From assembly GCF_000378965.1 (NCBI RefSeq), contig NZ_KB900536.1, forward strand, positions 631,583 to 695,582: a DNA stretch of 64,000 nt, written 5' to 3'. The notes under the pieces are model-generated. The model saw nothing but the letters and a program-made list of their open reading frames with translations. It ran no database searches and was not told the DNA's origin. This stretch comes from Thioalkalivibrio thiocyanodenitrificans ARhD 1 (GTDB taxonomy: Bacteria; Pseudomonadota; Gammaproteobacteria; Ectothiorhodospirales; Ectothiorhodospiraceae). Shown here piece by piece: positions 7,387-17,700 of this stretch; position 1 is the stretch's first letter, and each line of letters opens with the position of its first letter. The position numbers and the translations under genes are program-made.

Positions 7387-9915
7387 ATGCCACAGGTCCG
7401 GGCCAGGGACGGGCTGACAGATTGGGCCATGCCCGAACCAATGGGGAAAGGCCGTGTGACCGCAAGGTTGTCCCATATCCTCGAGGCCTGCCGTGCCCTG
7501 TTTCACGGGCATCCGGACGCGGTGTACCTGATGGACACGCAGGGGCACTACGTGCAGGTCAACGAACAGGCCTGCCGGATCCTGGGACTGGCGCGCACGG
7601 AACTGATCGGACGTCACTACGGCGAGTTCATCGCGCCCGAGGAGCACGAACGCCTCGACGCCATCTTCGAGGACGTGCTTCGCGGTCATCCCAGGGCCTT
7701 CGAACACACGTGTGCGGCACAGGACGGTGCCCGCATGCACTTCACCGTCAATGCCATGCCGTTGCTGGTGGACGGGAAGGTGGCCGGCGTCTATGCCATC
7801 ACCCAGGACGTGACGGAACATCGACGCATGGAAGAGGCATTGCGGGACAGCGAGATGCTGCTTCGCGCCGCCAGCCACAGCGCACGCCTCGGCGGCTGGC
7901 TCGCGGATCTGGCAGCAGACCGGATGCGCTGGTCCGATGAAGTCTGCGCAATACACGATATGCCGGTGGAGACCGCGCTGACCGTGGCGGAAGGGATGAA
8001 CTTCTACGCGCCTGAATCCATCGACCGGTTTCGGGAAGTCTTTCAGGCGTGTGTGTCCCGCGGCACCCCCTTCGACGAGGAACTGGAGGTCATCTCCGCC
8101 CGGGGCAGGCGCGTCTGGGTGCGCACGATCGGCGAGGCAGTGCGCGACCCGGAGGGAACGATCATCCAGGTGCGCGGCGCCATCCAGGACATCTCCAAGC
8201 GCAAGGGCACCGAGGCGAAGCTGAGGCATCTGGAGTCACGCCTGAGCGGAGCCATGGAGGCGATGAGCGACGCCTTTCTCACGGTGGACCGGGATTACCG
8301 TTATACCTACGTCAACCGGGAAGCCGAACGCCTCCTGGGCCGCCGGCGCGAAGAGATGATCGGGAGGCCGGTCTGGGACGAGTTTCCCGACCTGTCGGGC
8401 ACCGTCACGGAGATGTCATTTCGTCGCGCCATGGATGAAGGATGCACCGTTCACTATGAGTTCCGGTATGAACCCCTGGGGAAGTGGATGGAGGTGCATG
8501 TGTACCCGGCACCCGAGGGGCTGGCAGTCTATTTCTGTGACATCGATGAACGCAAGCGCACCGAGGAGGAGATCCAGTCCCTCGCCTTCTACGATTCCCT
8601 GACCGGCCTGCCCAACCGGCGTCTGCTCATGGACAGGCTGCAACAGTCCCTGGCGGCCAGCCAACGGCTCGGCCTGCTGGGTACAGTGCTGTTTCTCGAT
8701 CTGGACAATTTCAAGACACTCAATGACACCCTTGGCCATTCGGAAGGTGATGCCCTGCTGCGCCGCGTCGCCGAACGGCTGGCCGCCTGCGTACGGGCCA
8801 CTGATACCGTGGCCCGGTTCGGGGGTGACGAGTACGTCGTGGTCCTGGGAAATCTGGGCGCGGATGCCGAGGAGGCCATGGCCCAGGCGGAATTCATGGC
8901 GAGAAAGATGCTCGCGGCGCTTCATCAGCCGTCCGGTGAGCCGGGACGGCAGGGTCAGATCACGTGCAGCATCGGAATCACCCTGTTCGGCATGCCGGGC
9001 GATACCGTGGATAGGGTCATCATGCAGGCGGATCTGGCCATGTACCAGGCCAAGGCGTCCGGGCGCAACACGTACCGCCGTTTTGACCCGAGCGCGCAGT
9101 CCACCGTACACCTCCGGGCGCAAATGGAGGAGGAGCTGCGCAGGGCCGTGGAAGAGGGGGAGTTCATTCCCTACTATCAACCCCAGGTCGATATCGGGGG
9201 GGAACTCTCGGGAGCCGAGGCTCTTGCCCGCTGGAGTCATCCACAGCGGGGTATCCTCGGCCCATCGGACTTCATTCACCTGGCCGAGGAGTCAGGGCTG
9301 ATCTTCAGGCTGGGTCCCCTGCTGCTCGAATGCGTCTGCCGTCACGTGGCCGGATGGGCGGCGCACCCGCAGGGACCGGGATTCCGGGTGGACGTGAATA
9401 TCAGCGCGCGGCAATTTCACCATCCCGATTTCGTCCACCAGGTCATTTCCGTCATCGAAAGCACGGGCGCCGATCCGCGGCAGCTGAGACTCGAACTCAC
9501 CGAGGGCGCCCTGCTGCTGAATATGGACGACACGATCTCGAAGATGAAGGCACTGACATCCTGTGGTATCGGTTTTGCACTGGATGATTTCGGCACGGGA
9601 TACTCGTCGCTGTACTACCTGAAGCACCTGCCCCTGAATCAGGTCAAGATCGATCAGCGTTTCGTGCGCGGCGTGCTGGACGACTCAAGCGACGCGGCCA
9701 TCGTGCGGGCAATCATCGTGCTTGCGCAGAGTCTCGGTCTCGATGTCATCGCCGAGGGAGTGGAAAGTGTCCCCGTGCGGGATTTCCTCGTCAAACAGGG
9801 CTGCCTCAAGTTCCAGGGTTTCCTTTACGGCCATCCGATTCCCCGGGAACAGTTCGAGAAGTTCTTTCTTTCCACTCCCGCGTCAGGACACAACGACATC
9901 GGGGGCTGTGGCTGA
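7387..9915 (+). CDS. PAS-PAS-PAS-GGDEF-EAL cyclic-di-GMP signalling protein
   Basis: 842 residues without membrane segments. Three PAS domains (about 25-150, 150-275, 280-390) precede a GGDEF domain (about 395-560) and an EAL domain (about 575-835). The GGDEF active site reads GGDEY and has an RxxD inhibitory site (RATD) five residues upstream. The EAL domain keeps EAL, DVNISARQF, ELTE, DDFGTGYSSL, KID and AEGVE, so phosphodiesterase activity is likely, and both activities may be possible. The sensory input is unknown. The start is uncertain: ATG 7387 lies only nine bases after a TATAGT (7373-7378), while GTG 7456 follows GGGGAAAGG. Confidence 0.92.
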   Translation: MPQVRARDGLTDWAMPEPMGKGRVTARLSHILEACRALFHGHPDAVYLMDTQGHYVQVNEQACRILGLARTELIGRHYGEFIAPEEHERLDAIFEDVLRGHPRAFEHTCAAQDGARMHFTVNAMPLLVDGKVAGVYAITQDVTEHRRMEEALRDSEMLLRAASHSARLGGWLADLAADRMRWSDEVCAIHDMPVETALTVAEGMNFYAPESIDRFREVFQACVSRGTPFDEELEVISARGRRVWVRTIGEAVRDPEGTIIQVRGAIQDISKRKGTEAKLRHLESRLSGAMEAMSDAFLTVDRDYRYTYVNREAERLLGRRREEMIGRPVWDEFPDLSGTVTEMSFRRAMDEGCTVHYEFRYEPLGKWMEVHVYPAPEGLAVYFCDIDERKRTEEEIQSLAFYDSLTGLPNRRLLMDRLQQSLAASQRLGLLGTVLFLDLDNFKTLNDTLGHSEGDALLRRVAERLAACVRATDTVARFGGDEYVVVLGNLGADAEEAMAQAEFMARKMLAALHQPSGEPGRQGQITCSIGITLFGMPGDTVDRVIMQADLAMYQAKASGRNTYRRFDPSAQSTVHLRAQMEEELRRAVEEGEFIPYYQPQVDIGGELSGAEALARWSHPQRGILGPSDFIHLAEESGLIFRLGPLLLECVCRHVAGWAAHPQGPGFRVDVNISARQFHHPDFVHQVISVIESTGADPRQLRLELTEGALLLNMDDTISKMKALTSCGIGFALDDFGTGYSSLYYLKHLPLNQVKIDQRFVRGVLDDSSDAAIVRAIIVLAQSLGLDVIAEGVESVPVRDFLVKQGCLKFQGFLYGHPIPREQFEKFFLSTPASGHNDIGGCG

Positions 9916-9950
9916 TCGGTGCCCGCCGCAGAGCGCGGAGGAAACTCCGG

Positions 9951-10826
9951 TCAGATCAGCCAGCCCAGCACCAGGGACAGGGTGACGATACTCAGCAGAT
10001 TGCCGATGAACACGATGGAGGCAACCCGCCGGGGTTCCTGCTGGTACTTTTCCGCCACCATGTAGTTCAGGACGGCAGGCGGCAGCGCTGCAAAGACGAA
10101 CAGATAGGCCAGCTGCTGGGACGTCAGATCCAGGAACGGCGAGACCACGGCCGCGACCAGCAGACCGCTCGCCGGGGTGAGCACTGCGCCCCAGAGCCCG
10201 AGGCGCCAGTCCGAGAAATCCGCGCCCACCATCCTCACACCCAGGGTGAAAAGCATCAGCGGAATGGCGATCTGTCCGACCATGTCGATGGGCACAGCCA
10301 GAACGTGGGGAACGACCAGGCCGCTCAGGCTGACGATGATGCCGGCGATGCTGGCCGCGATGATCGGTATGCGCAGCAGATCCCAGAGGCGCAGCCTGTG
10401 GTCCATCATGTAGATGCCGACACTGAAATGCAGCGTGTTCTCCACCAGAAAAAGCACGATGGCCGCCGGCAGGGCCGCCTCGCCGAAGGCGAGGAGCAGG
10501 ATGGGGATGCCCATGTTTCCGCTGTTGGTAAACATTACGGGGGGCACAAAGGTCTTCCACTGGACCTTGAGCAGGCGTACGAACGGGAGCACCACGATGC
10601 CCGAGCCCAATACCACCAGCGTGCCCCCCAGGATCAGCAGCGAGTAGTCGGCGAGCTGGAAGCCCTGGGCCGACAGGGCACTGAAGATCAGGGCAGGGGT
10701 GAACACGTCCATGTTCAGGCGGTTGGCCGTGTCGATGTCGGTGGGATGACGCCGGCCGTAGAAATAGCCCAGGCCCACGACCAGGAATACGGGCAGGACG
10801 ATCTGGAGGACTGGAAGCGGATTCAT
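9951..10826 (-). CDS. AEC family transporter (auxin efflux carrier-like permease)
   Basis: 291 residues with about ten hydrophobic membrane segments spread over the whole length. N-terminal PVFLVVGLGYFYGRR and the paired conserved segments NSGNMGIPILLLAFGE and AIPLMLFTLGVRM are typical of bacterial AEC (bile/arsenite/riboflavin clan) permeases, which export or import organic anions such as malate or malonate. The actual substrate is not predictable. It is convergent with the GGDEF-EAL gene (35 bp apart) and appears to stand alone. Confidence 0.85.
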   Translation of the reverse strand: MNPLPVLQIVLPVFLVVGLGYFYGRRHPTDIDTANRLNMDVFTPALIFSALSAQGFQLADYSLLILGGTLVVLGSGIVVLPFVRLLKVQWKTFVPPVMFTNSGNMGIPILLLAFGEAALPAAIVLFLVENTLHFSVGIYMMDHRLRLWDLLRIPIIAASIAGIIVSLSGLVVPHVLAVPIDMVGQIAIPLMLFTLGVRMVGADFSDWRLGLWGAVLTPASGLLVAAVVSPFLDLTSQQLAYLFVFAALPPAVLNYMVAEKYQQEPRRVASIVFIGNLLSIVTLSLVLGWLI

Positions 10827-11030
10827 CTGGTTGATACCGGGCGCAGCATCCCGTCCCCGGTTCGATCGGGTGGATCAGTGCCATTAACCCAAGGAAAGGG
10901 AAGTTGTGTCCCGATTCCGTGCGAGGCCTCTTCTTAACACACTTGCGACAGCCTTGGACAGCCGGGGCCGTCTGTGCCCCGGGTCAGCCGCCGCTTTCTT
11001 CGCATGAGGAAGGTGGTTTGCCGGGGCGGC

Positions 11031-11747
11031 CTATCCGGCGGTTGATGACCGCAGGCGCTCCACCCACATGGCCGTGGCCCCGGCCACCCCTGCCGGCATC
11101 GCCACGAAATTGAGCACCGGGACCAGGGTGAGGATCAGCATGGCACTGCCAAATCCCAGCGCCAGCGCCGGCCGCTGCGCCAGCAGCCGGCGCGCATCGC
11201 GGAATCCAAGACCGTGGTTGCCCATGGGTGCATCGGCATACTCCAGTGCCAGCATCCACGCCCCGAAGGCGAGCCATACCAACGGCGCCAGCAGCTGTAC
11301 GCCCGGAATGAGGAACAGGAGCAGCAGGGGCAGTGCGCGCAAGCTGATATATATCAGCTTGCGCAGTTCGTTCACGATGGCCGTCCCAGCCTCCCGCGCC
11401 CATGACAATCCGCTCTCCGGTGCGACGCCGGAAAGCTGCGTCTCCAGGCGGGCCGCCAGCAGGCCGTTGAACGGCGCACCCGCCAGGTTCGCCAGCAGGG
11501 TGAAACCGAAGAAGAAGACGGCAAGAACAGCGAGCACGAACAAGGGCCAGATCAGCCATTCGAGCCATGCGGGCAGAAGCGCCTCCAGGGTCGTGTTCAG
11601 GTATATGGCGGCCAGGACGATCGCGCCCGCGAAGATGACTGTATTGAGCAGAAACGGAACCACCACCAGCGGCCGGATGCCCCTGCGCCGGATCAGGCCG
11701 AGACCTCTAAAGGGATAGGAAAAGCCGGTCAGGTAGTCGTCAATCAT
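11031..11747 (-). CDS. cysZ: Sulfate transporter CysZ (EI24 family)
   Basis: 238 residues, with TGFSYPFRGLGLIRRRGIRP at the N-terminus and hydrophobic segments near residues 27-50, 62-90 and 140-180, matching CysZ, a high-affinity sulfate channel feeding cysteine synthesis. The segment ISLRALPLLLLFLIPGVQL and the C-terminal PVLNFVAMPAGVAGATAMW are family features. The frame is open 35 codons upstream, but homology begins at MIDDYLTGF, so 11747 is the start. It is divergent from the hydrolase gene at 11909. Confidence 0.85.
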   Translation of the reverse strand: MIDDYLTGFSYPFRGLGLIRRRGIRPLVVVPFLLNTVIFAGAIVLAAIYLNTTLEALLPAWLEWLIWPLFVLAVLAVFFFGFTLLANLAGAPFNGLLAARLETQLSGVAPESGLSWAREAGTAIVNELRKLIYISLRALPLLLLFLIPGVQLLAPLVWLAFGAWMLALEYADAPMGNHGLGFRDARRLLAQRPALALGFGSAMLILTLVPVLNFVAMPAGVAGATAMWVERLRSSTAG

Positions 11748-11908
11748 GTTCTGGTGTCTTGTCCCGTGGGTATCCCGCACAGCCAGGCCCGAAGGGAGCG
11801 CCGCAAGAGCGCCAACGCCCCGCCACAGCGCGCAGATCGGCGACCGCAGCACGAGGGTGGCGAGATATGGGGGCTAGAATAGCCGGAAGCATTCGGAGTG
11901 ATGAGGTC

Positions 11909-12745
11909 ATGTTGCGTTTGCTTTTGAGCATTGCACTCATGATAGGCGGGGCGTACGGGATCCTGGTGGGTCTGGTGTACCTGGGTCAGGAGCGGCTCAT
12001 GTACATGCCCACATCGACGCTGGTGACCACACCCGGGCAGCACGGCATGGATTACGAAGACGTGCATATGACTGCCCGGGACGGCGTGCGCCTGCATGGC
12101 TGGTATATCCCGGCACCGGACCCGCGCGGCGTGCTGCTGTTCTTCCATGGCAATGCCGGCAACATTTCCCACCGCATGGAGTCGATTCGCATCTTCCGTG
12201 ACCTGGGCCTGTCTGTCTTCATCACCGACTACCGGGGATACGGCGAGAGCGAGGGGCGTCCCGGGGAGGCAGGCATCCGCAAGGATGCCCGTGCCGCATG
12301 GAACCACCTTCGGGAGGAACGCGGTATTCCGGCTCACGAGATCGTGATCTTCGGTCGATCCCTCGGGGCCGCCGTGGCCGCGGAACTGGCGGCGCGCAAG
12401 CAGCCGGGCGCCGTGATTCTGGAATCCGCGTTCACCAGTGCCGCGGACCTGGGAGCCGAGGTCTACCCGTTCCTGCCGATTCGATCCCTGCTGCGCCATC
12501 GCTACGAGGTCCGTGGCGTGCTCGCCGAAGTGAGATCTCCGCTGCTCATCGCTCACAGCCGGCACGACGAGATTGTCTCATTCGACCATGCCCGACGGCT
12601 CATGGATGCGGCTCATGACGCCGCAGTGTTGCTGGAAATGGAGGGCGGCCACAATGACGGTTTCCTGCGCACCGGCGCCCGTTACATACACGGCCTGGAC
12701 ACCTTTCTCGAAAATCATCTGTCCGCCGCCCGGTCAGCGCCGTAA
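11909..12745 (+). CDS. Membrane-anchored alpha/beta hydrolase
   Basis: 278 residues. The N-terminus (residues 2-25, LLLSIALMIGGAYGILVGLV) is a membrane anchor or uncleaved signal. The catalytic core follows: oxyanion motif LFFHGNAGN, nucleophile elbow FGRSLGAAVA (G-x-S-x-G), catalytic Asp in SRHDEIV and His in GGHNDGF. This is the Bem46/YfhR-like group of serine hydrolases, with unknown substrate. The ATG at 11909 is chosen because the upstream 50 codons of open frame lie in the intergenic region and lack homology. It converges on the sugar-kinase gene with a 26-bp gap that holds a CCGGTTG/CAACCGG hairpin. Confidence 0.82.
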   Translation: MLRLLLSIALMIGGAYGILVGLVYLGQERLMYMPTSTLVTTPGQHGMDYEDVHMTARDGVRLHGWYIPAPDPRGVLLFFHGNAGNISHRMESIRIFRDLGLSVFITDYRGYGESEGRPGEAGIRKDARAAWNHLREERGIPAHEIVIFGRSLGAAVAAELAARKQPGAVILESAFTSAADLGAEVYPFLPIRSLLRHRYEVRGVLAEVRSPLLIAHSRHDEIVSFDHARRLMDAAHDAAVLLEMEGGHNDGFLRTGARYIHGLDTFLENHLSAARSAP

Positions 12746-12771
12746 GACCATCCGGTTGCGGCCGGCGGCGC

Positions 12772-14052
12772 TCAACCGGTGCGGGTCGCCATGAATCCCC
12801 GACGGGCGAGGATGGCCGCACCGCAGGCGGCTTCGCTGTGCACCGCGTCCCTCAGGGGAGCCGGGAGCAGCCGCTCACGGATGCGCCGCCAGGCAGGGTT
12901 GCCCGCGCCGCCGCCCACAGTGCGTATGTCTGCCGGGGCGGGCGCTCCCAGTTCCATGAGCCGCCGGTAGCCCGCGGCCTCGATGGCGCCAATACCCTCC
13001 AGCAGCCCCTGCAGGAAGCGGGCATCGTCGTCCGGACGCGGTGCCATGCGGGGCGGCAGGCGCGGGTCGCATACCGGGAAGCGTTCACCGGATGCCGGCA
13101 GCGGATAGAAATCCAGACCGGTGGGATGGTCCGGATCAAGGGCGGGCGTGAGCGACGCCAGTTCAGCCGGCGAGAAATACTGCAGGAGGACGGCGCCCCC
13201 GCTGTTGGAAGCGCCGCCGGCCAGCCAGCGGTCCCCGAGCCGGTGGCTGTAGACGCCGTACTCCGGGGCAAACACCGGGGTCGGGGAGACGATCTTGAGC
13301 ACCAGGGTGCTGCCCAGTGAGGTGACCGCCTCGCCGGGTTCGGCGGCCCCGGTGGCCAGGAAGCCCGCCACGCTGTCGGTGGTGCCGGCGAACACCGCAA
13401 GCCCCGCCGGCAGGCCGGACAGGGCGGCAGCCTCCCGGGTGAGGCGGCCGAAGGTGTCTCCGGGCACCTTCACCTCCGGCAGCACGTCATCGGGCAGTCC
13501 CAGCGCGGCGAGCCAGTCCGGCCATGATCGGCTCACCGGGTCATAGCCCATTTTGAGCGCGTTATTCTCGTCACTCAGACCCCATCGTCCGGTGAGACGC
13601 GCGGCCAGCCAGTCGGCCTGGTGCAGGGCGTGGCACAGCGATCCGGCCTCGCGGTGCTCCAGCCACCAGAGCAGCTTGGCGAGGCTCGACGTGGCCCCGT
13701 GGGCGCCGCTCTCCCTGGGGGCAATCCCGCTGATCCGCTCCGCCTGCGCGCGTGCGCGGGCGTCGTTGTACATGAGCGCGGGCCCCAGGGGCTCACCCCG
13801 CGCATCCGCGACCACAAGGGTGCCCGAGGTGCCGTCGATGGCCAGTGCCCGCGGCGGGTCCGGCAGCTCCCCCATGATCGCCCGGGTCGCCTCACACAGG
13901 GCCTTCCACCAGAGCCCGGGGTCCTGCTCCACCCGGTCCCCCCGGCGGTCCGGGGGAGGCAGGGGTACGCTGCGCCGGGCCATCTCCCGCCCCCGGTCAT
14001 CCACGGCAATGGCCCGGCACCCGGAGGTGCCCATGTCGATGCCTATGAACAT
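12772..14052 (-). CDS. FGGY-family carbohydrate kinase (probable D-ribulose kinase-like)
   Basis: 426 residues, actin-like ATPase fold. FIGIDMGTSGCRAIAVDD is the N-terminal phosphate loop; AIDGTSGTLVV is the second conserved strand; SLGSTLVLK and TVGGGAGNPAW are adenosine-binding loops. The SGCRAIA start and overall shortness point to the D-ribulokinase/XK-1 branch described in cyanobacteria and plants rather than classical XylB; this is a family-level guess. Its start codon lies at the edge of heptamer array H3 and there is no Shine-Dalgarno sequence; an ATG four codons upstream (14064) lies inside the array arm. Confidence 0.82.
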   Translation of the reverse strand: MFIGIDMGTSGCRAIAVDDRGREMARRSVPLPPPDRRGDRVEQDPGLWWKALCEATRAIMGELPDPPRALAIDGTSGTLVVADARGEPLGPALMYNDARARAQAERISGIAPRESGAHGATSSLAKLLWWLEHREAGSLCHALHQADWLAARLTGRWGLSDENNALKMGYDPVSRSWPDWLAALGLPDDVLPEVKVPGDTFGRLTREAAALSGLPAGLAVFAGTTDSVAGFLATGAAEPGEAVTSLGSTLVLKIVSPTPVFAPEYGVYSHRLGDRWLAGGASNSGGAVLLQYFSPAELASLTPALDPDHPTGLDFYPLPASGERFPVCDPRLPPRMAPRPDDDARFLQGLLEGIGAIEAAGYRRLMELGAPAPADIRTVGGGAGNPAWRRIRERLLPAPLRDAVHSEAACGAAILARRGFMATRTG

Positions 14053-14054
14053 CG

Positions 14055-14165
14055 AATTCAACATTCAAAGTTCAAAGTTCAAGATTCAAAGGGAAAACCG
14101 TGGGCCGTCCACGCCACCGTTGCCACTCGAAGGCCCCTTTGAACCTTGAACTTTGAACCTTGAAT
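14055..14165. repeat. Heptamer array H3: TTCAAAG arms around a 45-bp loop
   Basis: The left arm (14055-14092) has units ATTCAAC, ATTCAAA, GTTCAAA, GTTCAAG, ATTCAAA. The right arm (14137-14165) has four units of the complement. The 45-bp loop, read on the minus strand, contains GGGGCCTTCGAG, recalling the loop of H1. The element fills the space between the queF stop (14174) and the kinase start (14052), so any queF-kinase transcript would carry a long hairpin across the kinase ribosome-binding region. Confidence 0.87.
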
Positions 14166-14173
14166 TGCCTTTA

Positions 14174-14563
14174 TCACGGCAGGCTGACGGGGCTCGGCGG
14201 CTGCCAGGCCGGATCCCGGTGTTCCGCCACCACGGTGGTGTAGATGCCGCCACGCACCCCGAATTCGGCGGTCAGGCGCATGAAATGGGGATCGGTGGCG
14301 GCCACCAGATCGTCCAGGATCCGGTTGGTGACCGCCTCGTGGAAGGCGCCCTCGTCCCGGAAGCTCCAGACATAGAGCTTGAGGGACTTGAGCTCCACGC
14401 ATCGCGCCCGGGGCACGTAGTCCAGGTGCAGGGTGGCAAAGTCCGGCTGGCCCGTCTTCGGGCACAGGCAGGTGAACTCGGGAACCCGGATGCGGATGGT
14501 ATAATCCCGACCCGGTCGGGGGTTTTCGAAGGTTTCGATATCCTTGCTCGGCTGGCTGGGCAT
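14174..14563 (-). CDS. queF: NADPH-dependent preQ0 reductase QueF
   Basis: 129 residues, the short unimodular QueF (YkvM-like). It reduces 7-cyano-7-deazaguanine to preQ1 for queuosine tRNA modification. The catalytic Cys lies in [13 protein letters not shown], and [20 protein letters not shown] is the QueF substrate/NADPH signature (E-S/L-K-S/x-x-K-x-Y). The open frame extends 40 codons upstream but homology starts at MPSQPSKD, so 14563 is used. The gene is divergent from smc. Confidence 0.94.
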   Translation of the reverse strand: MPSQPSKDIETFENPRPGRDYTIRIRVPEFTCLCPKTGQPDFATLHLDYVPRARCVELKSLKLYVWSFRDEGAFHEAVTNRILDDLVAATDPHFMRLTAEFGVRGGIYTTVVAEHRDPAWQPPSPVSLP

Positions 14564-14757
14564 GATGTTCCTGTCTCGGACGGGATGGGGGCGGCCCGGA
14601 GAACGCGACTGGCGGCACACGGAGCCGGACCGGTTCCCCCCAAGGGCGGCATTATTGTAATAATGGGCGCCGTCCATGGCCACAACATGGGCACCACCTT
14701 GATCCCGGGCTTCTGGCCGGGCCGATCATCCCGGAAAACACAAGACCGCAGGTCCCG

Positions 14758-17700
14758 ATGCGACTGAGCAAGATCAAACTGGCCGGATTCAAGTCCTTCG
14801 TGGACCCTACCACCATTCACCTTTCCAGCAGCCTGGTCGGTGTCGTCGGCCCCAACGGGTGCGGCAAATCCAACGTCATCGACGCGGTACGCTGGGTGAT
14901 GGGGGAATCCTCCGCAAAGCATCTGCGCGGGGATTCCATGGAAGACGTGATCTTCAATGGCTCGTCTTCTCGAAAGCCCGTGGGTCAGGCCTCCATCGAA
15001 CTGGTGTTTGACAACAGCGAAGGCACTCTGGGCGGCCAGTACGCGGAGTACAGCGAGATCTCGGTCAAGCGCCAGGTGAGCCGGGACGGCCAGTCCCAGT
15101 ACTTCCTCAACGGCACCCGCTGCCGCCGCAAGGACATCACCGACATCTTCCTGGGCACGGGCCTGGGCCCGCGCAGCTATGCCATCATCGAGCAGGGCAT
15201 GATCTCGCGGCTCATCGAGGCCAAACCCGAGGAGTTGCGCGTCTACCTGGAAGAGGCCGCCGGGATCTCCAGGTACAAGGAACGCCGCCGGGAGACGGAG
15301 ACGCGTATCCGTCACACCCGTGAAAACATCGATCGCCTGGATGATCTGCGCGACGAGATCGAGAAACAGATCAATCACCTGCAGCGCCAGGCCAACACCG
15401 CGGAACGCTACAAGGGACTCAAGGAGGAGGAGCGCCGGGCCCGTGCCGAACTGCTGGTCCTTCGCCTGCAGGACATGGACAGCGATGCGCAACAGCGCGA
15501 ACGGGGACTGCGCGAGGAGGAGACGCGTCTCGAGGGCGTGATCGCGGAGCTGCGCCGCCTGGAGGCCGCCATCGAGAAGAACCGCGCGTTGCACGTGGAG
15601 GCCAACGAAGCCTTCAACGAGGTGCAGGGCCGCTTCTACGCCTTGGGCAGCGATATCTCCCGTGTCGAGCAATCCATTCAGCATGCACGGGAGTTGCGCG
15701 AACGTCAGACGCGGGAACTGCACCAGGCCGAAGCGGGATTGAAGGAGGTCCGCGAGCATATCGAACTGGACCGGAGCCGGCTGCAGGAACTGGACCTGGA
15801 ACTGGAAGCCCTGGTGCCGCAACACCGGGCCGCGGAAGAGGCACGCCGGACGGCCAACGACGCCCTCGGTGCCGCCGAGCACGCCATGAGCGAGTGGCAG
15901 GGCCGTTGGGAGGCATTCAATCAACGGGCCGCGGAACCGGCCCAGACCGCCCAGGTGGAGCGTACGCGCATGGAACACCTGGAACGCCAGATCCAGCATC
16001 TGCAGTCACGCCTGGAGCGGCTGCACCAGGAGCGCGGCCAGCTCTCCGGCGAGGCCTTGCGCAGTGAAATGGCGCAGCTCTCGGCCCAGGCCACCGAGGC
16101 CCATCAGGCTGCGGAAGCGCGTCAGGCGGAATTGACCGACACCCTCGATGCCATCCAGTCGGCCCGGGAATCCGGCCGCGCCCGTACCGGCCAGCTGGAC
16201 GAACTGCGCCGCGGCATCCAGACCCGGGCCGGGCGGTTGTCCTCCCTGGAGGCGCTGCAGCAGGCCGCGCTCGGCAAGGGCGAGAAGGCCGTGGTGCAAT
16301 GGCTCGAGGGCCAGGGGCTGGCCGAAGCCCCGCGCCTCGCCGAGCAGCTCTCCGTGGAATCCGGCTGGGAGCGGGCCGTGGAAGCGGTGCTGGGCCGATA
16401 TCTGGAAGCGGTGTGCGTCGACGATCTGGACGGCGTGGCCGGCGTTCTGGACAGCCTGACGCACGGGGATCTGCTGGTGCTGGACACCCGCGCCGGCGGC
16501 GAGGGCGCGGGTGAGGCCGCCGGTGGGCTGCTGATGCAACGGGTCACGGGTCCGAAGCCCCTGGCAGACCTGCTGCGGGGCGTGCGCACGGCACAGGATC
16601 TCGGCGAGGCCCTGTCCATGCGCACCCGTCTGGCCGCCGGCGAGTCGGTGATCACCCCGGAGGGTGTCTGGCTCAGCCGCGCGTGGCTGCGGGTGGCCCG
16701 CGATCCCGACGAGCATTCCGGCGTGCTCGGCCGGGAACAGGAGATCAAGGGGCTCCAGGCGGAACTGGCGGACCTCAATCGCGAGCAGGCACTGCTGCAG
16801 GAGGCCCTGGAGGAGGACCGCGGCCGTGTGCGCGAACTGGAGGCGCGCCGCGAGGAGCTGCAGGTCTCGGTGAACCGTGCACACCGCACGGCCGCCGATC
16901 TGGATGCCCAGTTGAGCAACCGGCGCACCCGCCTGGAGCAGATGGAGGGGCGCTTTGCACGCATCAACGACGAGATCGCCGAGATCGAGGCCGCGCATGC
17001 GCGTGATGCCGAGGCCCTGCAGCAGGCCACGAATCGCCGTAACGAGGCGATGACGCTCATGGAGAACCTGGCCCGCGAGCGGGAGGCGCTCACTGCGGAG
17101 CGCGACGGTCTGGGCGAGCAACTCCAGGCCGCACGGCAAGACGCCCAGGGCCGGCGGGACGCATTGCACGAGATCGACCTGCGGGTGCAGACCCTGAAGA
17201 GCACCCGCGAATCCACCGCCCAGGGCCTGTCCCGGATGGAGACCCAGGCGGCGCAGCTCGCCGAGCGCCTGGAGGTCCTTCAAACTGCCATGCAGGACGG
17301 CGACGCACCCATCGGGGAGCTGTCCGCCGAACTGGAGTCACTGCTGGCCCGGCGCGTGGACGTGGAGCGTTCGCTGGCCGACGCGCGTGCCCGGGTGCAG
17401 GGCATCGAGGCGGAGATGCGCGAGCATGATCAGCGCCGCGTGGCCGTGGAAAGGCAGGCGGAAGAAACCCGCGCGAACCTGGACGGCCTGCGCATGGCCT
17501 GGCAGGAGATCAACGTGCGCCGCCAGACGCTGCGCGAGCAGCTGGCGGAAACCCCGTTCTCGGCGGAAGAACTGCTGGAGGCCATGGAGGAGGGCGCCAC
17601 GGTAGCCGCCTGGCAGGAGAAGGTGGAGAACCTGGGTCAGCGCCTCCAGCGGCTCGGCCCCATCAATCTGGCGGCCATCGACGAGTTCAGGGAACAGAGT

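Noticed and set aside
10827-11030. Possible RNA gene in the AEC-cysZ gap
   Set aside because: A GGTTCGATC sequence recalls a T-arm, but no acceptor, D-arm or anticodon stem could be laid out around it.
12746-12771. Intrinsic terminator between the hydrolase and FGGY kinase genes (CCGGTTG/CAACCGG)
   Set aside because: The stem is only 7 bp with a 14-bp loop, partly inside the gene ends, and no T-run follows on either strand.
14272-15999. 575-codon minus-strand open frame across queF and smc
   Set aside because: It lies antisense to smc and in another frame of queF, and has shadow-type composition typical of high-GC DNA.
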